Source: Actinomycetes bacterium
GTDB taxonomy: Bacteria > Actinomycetota > Actinomycetes > Propionibacteriales > Propionibacteriaceae
Length of the DNA stretch: 7,565 bases
NCBI GenBank assembly: GCA_023387135.1
Contig: JAEWIK010000307.1
Location: 1-7,565, forward strand
Reading direction: 5' to 3'
Positions 1 through 5,488 of the stretch are shown in pieces. The notes beneath the pieces were generated by a model. It was not told the DNA's origin. It ran no database searches and saw nothing but the letters and a program-made list of their open reading frames with translations. Both the position numbers and the translations under genes were made by a program. Position 1 is the stretch's first letter. Each line of letters begins with the position of its first letter.

Positions 1-330
1 TGCCCGGCACTCGGCCACCGTCGAGACGGCGCTCACCTTGGCGGAGATCTCCTGCTCGCGGATGCGCGTCGTGACGTCGGCGCCGTTCACCCTCACCCAC
101 TGGTCGGCGGGGTCGGTGCTGATCTCCAGGTCGGCCGCCACGGTGGCGGCCGCCACTCCGGCGGAGTCGGACGGGTCGACGCCCGCGTCGAGGTAGGCGC
201 AGGTCACGGCGCGGTACATCGCGCCGGTGTCCAGGTACTGCAGGCCGAGCCGGGCAGCAACTCCGCGGGAGGTGCTGGACTTGCCCGAGCCGCTGGGGCC
301 GTCGATGGCGATCACGAGACGTCTCGTCAT
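1..330 (-). CDS. cmk: Cytidylate kinase, N-terminal 110 residues (3' end beyond the window)
   Basis: Cytosolic kinase that moves phosphate from ATP to CMP or dCMP in pyrimidine nucleotide synthesis. The visible part starts [19 protein letters not shown]. It has the P-loop GPSGSGKS at residues 11-18, followed by the LDTGAMYRA motif (33-41) that is diagnostic of bacterial CMP kinases. The CMP-binding insert region follows, with [10 protein letters not shown] near residues 87-96. The reading frame is open to the window edge, so about half of a usual ~220-residue protein is missing. The ATG is 9 nt after the tyrA stop, and an AAGGAA ribosome-binding site overlaps that stop, which supports the chosen start. 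tyrA followed by cmk is, from memory, a common actinobacterial gene order, often with der downstream (not visible here). Identification is from sequence motifs and is firm. Confidence 0.96.
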   Translation of the reverse strand, partial: MTRRLVIAIDGPSGSGKSSTSRGVAARLGLQYLDTGAMYRAVTCAYLDAGVDPSDSAGVAAATVAADLEISTDPADQWVRVNGADVTTRIREQEISAKVSAVSTVAECRA

Positions 331-335
331 GGGCG

Positions 336-341
336 TTCCTT
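336..341 (-). promoter_or_regulatory. Ribosome-binding site of cmk, overlapping the tyrA stop
   Basis: On the minus strand the sequence reads AAGGAA and ends 5 nt before the cmk ATG. Its first two bases are part of the TAA stop of tyrA, so termination of tyrA and initiation of cmk are physically linked. Confidence 0.7.
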
Positions 342-1422
342 AGGTGGTGGGTTCGTTGGCGCGCAGCGTCCAGCCGGCGCCGGACATCGACTCGCGCAGG
401 TGTTCGGCGCGTTCGGGGCTGACCTGCACCGAGAGGTAGCCGATCTCCCGGTCGGGGTCGTGCTGGATGGAGAGGTCCTCGACGTTGACCCCCGCCGCCT
501 CGATGTCGCGGAACAGCCTCGCCAGTGCGCCCGGGGCGTCGGGGATCTCGACCACCACCGGGGCGTAGTCCACGGGCGCCAACCCGTGCTTGCCCGGCAG
601 CGCCCGCGTGCCCTCCCGTCCGCGGTCGAGGAAGGTGGTCAGCAGGCCCGGGTCGTCCAGCAGGCCCAGCAGTTCGACGAGGTCTCCCTGGAGGGCTGTG
701 AGTTCGTGCTTGATCGCCGAGCGGTTGGCGGTGATGATCTGCCGCCACAGTTCGGGATCGGACCCGGCGATCCTTGTCACGTCCCGCACGCCCTGACCTG
801 CGAGCCGCAGGTGTTCGGCGGGCAGCCTGGTCAGCGTCCCCGCCATGAGGGCGGACACCAGGTGGGGCAGGTGCGACACCTGGGCGACTGCCTCGTCGTG
901 GTGGGACGGGCCCATGGTGACGAGCCGCGCGCCGCACAGCCGCGCGAGTTCCTCCACGTCGAGGACGGCGTGCGCCGCCGACGTGTCGTGCGGCGTCACC
1001 ACCCACGTCCTGTCGATGAACAGGTCGGCCTTCGCCGTGAGCGGGCCGACGTGTTGCGAACCGGCCATCGGGTGCGACCCGACGTAGCGGGACAGGTCGA
1101 GCCACCGGTGGCGCAGGTCCGCCAGGACCGTGCCCTTGACCGAACCGACGTCGGTGATGGTCGCCTGCGGGTAGGTGGCCAGCGAGTGCTCGATGACGTC
1201 GGGCAGCGAGTCGGGCGGGACCGCCACGACGACCAGGCGGATGGCCTCGGCGTCGGGACGCGAGGTGGTTCCGGCGCCGCGCGACGCGGCGACCATGGCG
1301 TGGCTCGGCACGAGGTCGGAGAGATGGACGGCGACGCCGGCGCGGCTGAGCGCGGCGCCCACCGACGCGCCGACCAGTCCGGTTCCGATGACGAGCGTCG
1401 GTGAGAGGTCGGGAGAGATCAC
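340..1422 (-). CDS. tyrA: Prephenate dehydrogenase with C-terminal ACT domain
   Basis: Oxidatively decarboxylates prephenate to 4-hydroxyphenylpyruvate with NAD(+), the committed step to tyrosine. The 360-residue protein opens with a Rossmann fold: GTGLVG at residues 13-18 and an acidic residue, D36, at the end of the second strand, as in NAD-preferring enzymes. It then shows the family motifs DVGSVK (91-96), HPMAG (117-121), which belongs to the active-site region, and SHLPH (183-187). From about residue 286 to 355 there is an ACT domain (VVVEIPDAPGALARLF...), which in this family usually senses tyrosine or another amino acid. The GTG start overlaps the upstream pup stop by 4 nt (GTGA), and an AAGGGCGG sequence lies just before it. 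Length and domain order are normal for actinobacterial TyrA. Arogenate use instead of prephenate cannot be excluded from sequence. What is unusual is the neighbour: pup rather than another aromatic amino acid gene. Confidence 0.95.
   Translation of the reverse strand: MISPDLSPTLVIGTGLVGASVGAALSRAGVAVHLSDLVPSHAMVAASRGAGTTSRPDAEAIRLVVVAVPPDSLPDVIEHSLATYPQATITDVGSVKGTVLADLRHRWLDLSRYVGSHPMAGSQHVGPLTAKADLFIDRTWVVTPHDTSAAHAVLDVEELARLCGARLVTMGPSHHDEAVAQVSHLPHLVSALMAGTLTRLPAEHLRLAGQGVRDVTRIAGSDPELWRQIITANRSAIKHELTALQGDLVELLGLLDDPGLLTTFLDRGREGTRALPGKHGLAPVDYAPVVVEIPDAPGALARLFRDIEAAGVNVEDLSIQHDPDREIGYLSVQVSPERAEHLRESMSGAGWTLRANEPTT
1419..1422 (-). other. pup/tyrA 4-nt stop-start overlap (GTGA)
   Basis: The sequence CAGTGATC contains the TGA stop of pup inside the GTGA that begins tyrA with GTG. 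This arrangement usually means translational coupling, where ribosomes finishing pup restart on tyrA. Confidence 0.85.
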
Positions 1423-1601
1423 TGGCCGCCCTTCTGCACGAACGACCTGACGTACTCCTCGGCGTCGCTCTCGAGCACCGCGTCTATCTCGTCGAGGACG
1501 GCGTCATAGTCGGCCGGACGTACGCCCTTCGACGTCGTCAGCTCGACAGCGCTGGCTTCGCGCTGGGTACCGGGACGCTCCCGTTGCACCCTGTTCGCCA
1601 T
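1419..1601 (-). CDS. pup: Prokaryotic ubiquitin-like protein Pup
   Basis: Small, largely disordered protein modifier that is attached through its C-terminal glutamate to lysines of target proteins by PafA and recognised by the ARC/Mpa coiled coils. The 60-residue product carries the hallmark C-terminal half: an acidic helix-forming region with LDEIDAVLE (36-44), then YVRSFVQKGGQ to the end. The encoded last residue is Gln (CAG), so Dop must deamidate it to Glu before conjugation; the dop gene is directly upstream. Two lysines are present, K25 and K57. The N-terminal 20 residues are rich in Arg and Gln, and are probably the disordered stretch that enters the ATPase pore. The ATG follows a strong GGAGGAA site 26 nt after dop. 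The stop overlaps the GTG of tyrA by 4 nt. No prcB or prcA follows, unlike in mycobacteria. Confidence 0.98.
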   Translation of the reverse strand: MANRVQRERPGTQREASAVELTTSKGVRPADYDAVLDEIDAVLESDAEEYVRSFVQKGGQ

Positions 1602-1603
1602 GA

Positions 1604-1610
1604 TTCCTCC
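1604..1610 (-). promoter_or_regulatory. Strong ribosome-binding site of pup
   Basis: The minus strand reads GGAGGAA followed by TC and the pup ATG. It is the best Shine-Dalgarno match seen in the window and lies in the longest intergenic gap here (26 nt). It fixes the pup start and suggests that Pup is translated at a higher rate than its neighbours. Confidence 0.8.
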
Positions 1611-1627
1611 AAAGTCCGCCGCCCAGC

Positions 1628-3034
1628 CTATCCAGCCAGCGCCCGCATGACCTCATCGAGCCTGCCCGTGCCCGGGTCGAGCGGGTCGGACAGGTCGACC
1701 CTGAGACGCCGTCCGCGGGCGTTCCTGACCATCATCCAGTCCCAGGACGCCGCCTCGACCGCGTCGGCCGCACGCTGGACGATGGTGCCGCGCAGCCACG
1801 CCCTGGTGTCGGGAGGTGGTTGCTCGACGGCGCGACGCACGCGTTCCTGCCACCCGCCGCCGGGCGCCACGGCGTCCGGCAGGTCGCGGAACCTACCCGC
1901 CCGCAGCATCACCTCGAAAGCCGACCCCTCGCCCAGTTCGGCCCACGCCAGGTCGAGTTGCGCGAACCGGGGCGACGCGGGCGGCAGCCCGTGCCGTGCC
2001 GAGTAGGTCTCCAGCAGTTGCAGCTTCGCCACCCAGTCGAGCCTGTCGGCGCACGTGTCGGGGTCGGCCGCCAGGTCGTCGAGCACGCGTCCCCACTCGC
2101 CGATGAGCACGCCCGTCGGCGAGTCCGGCGCGACGCCGTCGCGCCCCGCCTTGGCGAGCACGGCGTCGAAGTACACCCGCTGGACGTCGAGCGCCGTCAT
2201 CGCGGCGCCGGTGTCGAGTTCGACGAGCGTGGTGAGGGACGGATCGTGGCTGATCGACGCCATCGCCCGCACCGGGGCGGCGAGGCGCACCGCCGGCAAG
2301 GCGCCGGCCTCCAGCGCGTCGAGCACCAGCCCCGCGGTCCCCACCTTCAGCCAGGTCGACCAGGGCGAGCGGTTGGCGTCCCCGGTGATGACGTGCAACC
2401 GGCGCCAGAGCCTCGCGGGCGCGTGCGGCTCGTCCCTGGTGTTGATGACGGGACGCCGCCTCGTGGTCTCGATGCCTTCGGTGGTCTCGAAGAAGTCAGC
2501 ACGCTGGCTGAGCTGGTAGCCCGGACGCTCTCCGTACCTGCCGATGCCCACCCGTCCGGCGCCGACGACGACCGAGCGGGACACCAGGAACGCCGTGAAC
2601 TGCTCGACGATCCGCGCCCAGGGCGTCGACCTGTGCAGCAGGTAGTTCTCGTGGCAGCCGTAGGACGACCCGTGGGAGTCGGTGTTGTTCTTGAAGATCC
2701 TGACGGGCGTCCCGAGCGCCTCCGAGGCCAGCCGCGCGCTCTGGAGCACGATCGACTCCCCTGCCGCGTCCCACACCACGGCGTCCAGCGGGCTCGTCAC
2801 CTCCGGGGAGGAGTACTCGGGATGGGCGTGGTCGACGTAGAACCGCGCTCCATTGCCCAGCACCCGGTTGTTCAGGTCGGCGATCGGCACCTCGTCGGGG
2901 ACGTCGAGGTCGTGCCGGGTGCCCGCCCCAGGCCAGGCGTTCACCACCGCGGCGGAGAGCACGGCGGGATCGGAGTCGGGCGCGCCAGGGGCGAGGATCC
3001 CGTACTCGGTCTCGATCCCGAGGACGCCGGGCAC
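1628..3034 (-). CDS. dop: Deamidase/depupylase of Pup (Dop), with a shortened Dop loop
   Basis: Dop converts the C-terminal Gln of Pup to Glu and also removes Pup from conjugates; it is related to PafA and to glutamine synthetase-like ligases. The 468-residue protein has the catalytic motifs: GIETEYG (6-12) with metal-binding E8 and E10, NGARFYVDHAHPEYS (61-75) in which D68 aligns with the nucleophilic Asp of Dop, SYGCHENYL (124-132), the YQLSQRAD segment (173-180), INTRDEPHA (197-205) and GDAN (218-221). DHAHPEY and the VGIG...PGYQLSQ stretch favour Dop over PafA, as does its position between ARC and Pup. The segment between GIETEYG and NGAR is about 27 residues shorter than my recollection of M. 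tuberculosis Dop, and the NNTDSHGSSYGCHENYL stretch is rather PafA-like. A GTG start lies 2 nt after the ARC stop, with no strong Shine-Dalgarno, so coupling is likely. A PafA identity is less likely but not fully excluded. Confidence 0.9.
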   Translation of the reverse strand: MPGVLGIETEYGILAPGAPDSDPAVLSAAVVNAWPGAGTRHDLDVPDEVPIADLNNRVLGNGARFYVDHAHPEYSSPEVTSPLDAVVWDAAGESIVLQSARLASEALGTPVRIFKNNTDSHGSSYGCHENYLLHRSTPWARIVEQFTAFLVSRSVVVGAGRVGIGRYGERPGYQLSQRADFFETTEGIETTRRRPVINTRDEPHAPARLWRRLHVITGDANRSPWSTWLKVGTAGLVLDALEAGALPAVRLAAPVRAMASISHDPSLTTLVELDTGAAMTALDVQRVYFDAVLAKAGRDGVAPDSPTGVLIGEWGRVLDDLAADPDTCADRLDWVAKLQLLETYSARHGLPPASPRFAQLDLAWAELGEGSAFEVMLRAGRFRDLPDAVAPGGGWQERVRRAVEQPPPDTRAWLRGTIVQRAADAVEAASWDWMMVRNARGRRLRVDLSDPLDPGTGRLDEVMRALAG

Positions 3035-3036
3035 CG

Positions 3037-4578
3037 CTACACCGACAGCGCGCGCGAACCGGCGAAGGTCCGCAGGAAGACGATGCGTTCGCCCTTGCGC
3101 CCCGAGATGCGCGCCCAGTCGTCGGGGTTCGTCGTGTTGGGCAGGTCCTCGTTCTCGGCGACCTCGGCCGCACAGGCGTCGAGCACGTGGGACGCGGTGA
3201 TGCCGCGGGGCCCGCCCGCGATCACGTCCTTGATGGCCGACTTCTTCGCCCTGTCGACGATCCCGGAGAGCATCGCGCCCGAGACGAAATCGGCGACGTA
3301 CAACTCCTCGCGGGCACCCGAGGCGTAGGTGACCTCGATGAACCTGTTGCCGGGATCGCGGGAGTACAGCCTGCCCACGATGAGGTCGGCCAGGCCGTCC
3401 GCGCCATCCTCGTGGTTCAGCGGCAGGTCGCCCGTGAGGTAGCGGGCGAGGATGTCCTTCGCGCCGGCAGCGTCGGGCCTGTCGAGCTTGATCTTCACGT
3501 CGAGCCGGCCCGGACGCAGGATCGCAGGGTCGATCAGGTCCTCGCGGTTGGTGGCGCCGATGACGATGACGTTGCTCAGCGACTCGACCCCGTCGATCTC
3601 GCTCAACAACTGCGGGACGATCGTCGACTCGACGTCGGAGGAGACCCCGCTGCCGCGGGTGCGGAACAGCGAGTCCATCTCGTCGAAGAAGACGATGACA
3701 GGGCGGCCGTCGCTGGCGTGCTCCCTCGCCCGCCGGAAGATCAGCCTGATCTGGCGCTCTGTCTCCCCCACGTACTTGTCGAGCAGTTCGGGGCCCTTGA
3801 TGTTGAGGAAGTGGCTGCCGGCGGCGTTCGCGACGGCCTTGGCGATCATCGTCTTGCCGCAGCCGGGCGGGCCGTACAGCAGCACTCCCTTGGGTGGGCG
3901 CAGCCTGAACTCGCCGAACAGCTCGCGGTGCCTGAAGGGCAGCTCGACGGCGTCCCTGATCTGTTCGATCTGGCCGGTCAACCCTCCGATGTCGGCGTAG
4001 GTGACGTCGGGCACCTCTTCCAGCGTCAGTTCCGTGACGTCGGTGCGCGGCACCAGCGAAAGCGCGAGGCCCGCCCGCCTGTCGGCGAGGAGGGTCTGGC
4101 CCGCGCTCAGGTCGACGGCGGCCAGGGCCGCGGCGGCCGACAGCACGACGTCCTCGCCGGACGCCGACGCCACCAGCAGCCTGCCGTCGGCCAGTACCTC
4201 CCGCAGCCTCACCGTGTCGCCCGTCCCCTGGGGTTCGGCGACGCCCACGACGACCATCGCCTCGTTGAGCAGGACGCGGACGCCCGCGGCGAGCAGGCTC
4301 GCGTCGACCTCGGGGCTCACCTGGCAGCGCAGCGGCCTGCCGCCCACATCGAGATCGACGGTCCCGTCCGAGACGGCGATGACCAGGCCGAAGCCGTTGG
4401 GCGGCGTGGCGAGGTCCTCCAACTGGGCCCTGAGGGCCACCAGCGAGTCGCGCGCCTGGGCGAGCGTCTGGTTCAGCTTCTCGTTCTGTGCGGCGAGGGC
4501 GCGGGTGTCGGACCTGGCGTCGGCGAGCCGGCGTTCCGCGACTTCGCGCTGGCGCCTGAGGTGGTCGAGCTCGTCCAT
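3037..4578 (-). CDS. arc: Proteasome-type AAA ATPase ARC (Mpa), lacking the proteasome-docking tail
   Basis: Hexameric ring ATPase that binds Pup through N-terminal coiled coils and unfolds pupylated proteins. The 513-residue protein has an N-terminal coiled coil (about 1-55, starting [18 protein letters not shown]) and tandem OB-fold region (about 60-190). The AAA module follows: GPPGCGKT Walker A (236-243), KYVGE pore-loop region (268-272), VIVFFDEMD Walker B (294-302), sensor-1 N344, and arginine fingers R355 and R358 in ILRPGRLD. The conserved [19 protein letters not shown] block is at residues 475-493. After FLRT (501-504) only nine residues remain, ending SRALSV; the extended tail with Gln-Tyr-Leu found in mycobacterial Mpa is absent. 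An in-frame extension of 80 codons upstream is the out-of-frame shadow of trmI. The ATG at 4576-4578 is chosen because it begins the coiled coil and follows GAGGAA. It starts 1 nt after the trmI stop. Confidence 0.96.
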   Translation of the reverse strand: MDELDHLRRQREVAERRLADARSDTRALAAQNEKLNQTLAQARDSLVALRAQLEDLATPPNGFGLVIAVSDGTVDLDVGGRPLRCQVSPEVDASLLAAGVRVLLNEAMVVVGVAEPQGTGDTVRLREVLADGRLLVASASGEDVVLSAAAALAAVDLSAGQTLLADRRAGLALSLVPRTDVTELTLEEVPDVTYADIGGLTGQIEQIRDAVELPFRHRELFGEFRLRPPKGVLLYGPPGCGKTMIAKAVANAAGSHFLNIKGPELLDKYVGETERQIRLIFRRAREHASDGRPVIVFFDEMDSLFRTRGSGVSSDVESTIVPQLLSEIDGVESLSNVIVIGATNREDLIDPAILRPGRLDVKIKLDRPDAAGAKDILARYLTGDLPLNHEDGADGLADLIVGRLYSRDPGNRFIEVTYASGAREELYVADFVSGAMLSGIVDRAKKSAIKDVIAGGPRGITASHVLDACAAEVAENEDLPNTTNPDDWARISGRKGERIVFLRTFAGSRALSV

Positions 4579-4579
4579 G

Positions 4580-5488
4580 TCATTCCTCGGCGGCTTCGGA
4601 AGGGACACCGGCGGGACGAGGGCCCGCGTAATCGGGACCATATGCCCCCGGCGCCGGCCTGCGGCGGCGCAGCGGGGCGGTCGTGCCCGGGGCGAGCCGG
4701 CGGGAGAAGATGAGGAAACCGGTGTGGCCCGAAGTGCCGTGCCCGGGACGGATGGCCAGCCCCTCGGCGTGCCATTCGCGCGCCGAGTACTCGCGGGCGA
4801 CGGGTTCGGTGAACCCACCGTGGACGCGCAGCGTGTCCATCGTCCTGCCGAGCTGGGTGGTGGTGGCGACGTAGACGCACAGCACGCCGCCGGGGACGAG
4901 CACGTCGCCGACCGCGTCGAGGCACTCCCACGGCGCGAGCATGTCGAGGATCGCCCGGTCGACCGGCTCGGGGCCGATGGTCGACACCAGGTCGCCCTGC
5001 CGCAGTTCCCAGGCGGGATGGGGTCCCTCGAAGAACGCCTCGACGTTCGACGTCGCGATAGCGGCGAAGTCCGGCCGCCGCTCGTAGGAGTACAGCTTCC
5101 CCGCGGCCCCGATGGCCCGCAGCAGGAAGATGCTCAGCGATCCCGAGCCGGCGCCCGCCTCCAGCACGCGCGCGCCGGGGAAGATGTCGGTCTGGACGAG
5201 GATGTGAGCGGCGTCCTTCGGGTAGACCACCGTCGCCCCACGCGGCATGGTGACGACGAACTCCTCCATCAGCGCGCGGAAGGCGACGTAGGCGACGCCG
5301 CCGGCCGACCTGACGACAGTGCCTTCGGGCCCGCCGATCAGTTCGTCGTGGCTGATGCCGCCCTTGGTCGTGTGGAAGACCCCACCCTCGGCGAGCTTCA
5401 CCGAGTGCCGCCGTCCCTTCGGGTCCGTCAGCACCACCCGCTCGCCCGCGACCAGGTCGCCGGTGCGGACGCCGTTCAGCTCAGCCAT
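4580..5488 (-). CDS. trmI: tRNA (adenine(58)-N1)-methyltransferase TrmI
   Basis: Tetrameric SAM-dependent enzyme that makes m1A58 in the T-loop of tRNA. The 302-residue protein resembles M. tuberculosis Rv2118c throughout. It has an N-terminal beta-rich domain (about 1-80, [16 protein letters not shown]..., [11 protein letters not shown]), a linking YPKDAAHIL (89-97), then the Rossmann methyltransferase. That domain has motif [13 protein letters not shown] (108-119), acidic E136 in YERR that should contact the SAM ribose, and the active-site motif DMLAPWE (182-188) with D182. [14 protein letters not shown] (200-213) and [15 protein letters not shown] (254-268) complete the fold. The last 30 or so residues are an Arg/Pro-rich tail of no recognised function. 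The ATG overlaps the stop of the upstream lipoprotein gene by 8 nt, with only a G-rich, poorly matched Shine-Dalgarno region. The gene precedes arc, as Rv2118c lies near mpa in mycobacteria. Confidence 0.96.
   Translation of the reverse strand: MAELNGVRTGDLVAGERVVLTDPKGRRHSVKLAEGGVFHTTKGGISHDELIGGPEGTVVRSAGGVAYVAFRALMEEFVVTMPRGATVVYPKDAAHILVQTDIFPGARVLEAGAGSGSLSIFLLRAIGAAGKLYSYERRPDFAAIATSNVEAFFEGPHPAWELRQGDLVSTIGPEPVDRAILDMLAPWECLDAVGDVLVPGGVLCVYVATTTQLGRTMDTLRVHGGFTEPVAREYSAREWHAEGLAIRPGHGTSGHTGFLIFSRRLAPGTTAPLRRRRPAPGAYGPDYAGPRPAGVPSEAAEE
4583..4588 (-). promoter_or_regulatory. Ribosome-binding site of arc, made from the last two trmI codons
   Basis: The minus strand reads GAGGAATGACATG. 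GAGGAA encodes the last two Glu residues of TrmI, TGA is its stop, and ATG starts ARC 4 nt beyond the site. This decides the ARC start against the upstream in-frame alternatives inside trmI and suggests coupled translation. Confidence 0.75.

Noticed and set aside
400..1404. Plus-strand open frame of 334 codons opposite tyrA
   Set aside because: It is antisense to a clear prephenate dehydrogenase, is rich in Arg/Gly/Val/Asp as expected of complementary frames in high-GC DNA, and shows no recognisable domain.
1602..1627. Possible promoter or terminator between dop and pup
   Set aside because: Only 26 nt, mostly occupied by the ribosome-binding site; I see no hairpin with a T-run and no clear -10/-35 pair.
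1820..3328. Plus-strand open frame of 502 codons opposite dop
   Set aside because: Long antisense frames are expected in DNA of this GC content; the minus strand encodes Dop with intact catalytic motifs, and the antisense product has biased, low-complexity composition.
3187..4713. Plus-strand open frame of 508 codons opposite arc
   Set aside because: Shadow of the ARC gene; no known motifs and skewed composition.
4579..4818. N-terminal extension of ARC by 80 residues
   Set aside because: The extension lies inside trmI in another frame and has random Arg/Pro/Ser-rich composition; the internal ATG with GAGGAA upstream begins the conserved coiled coil.
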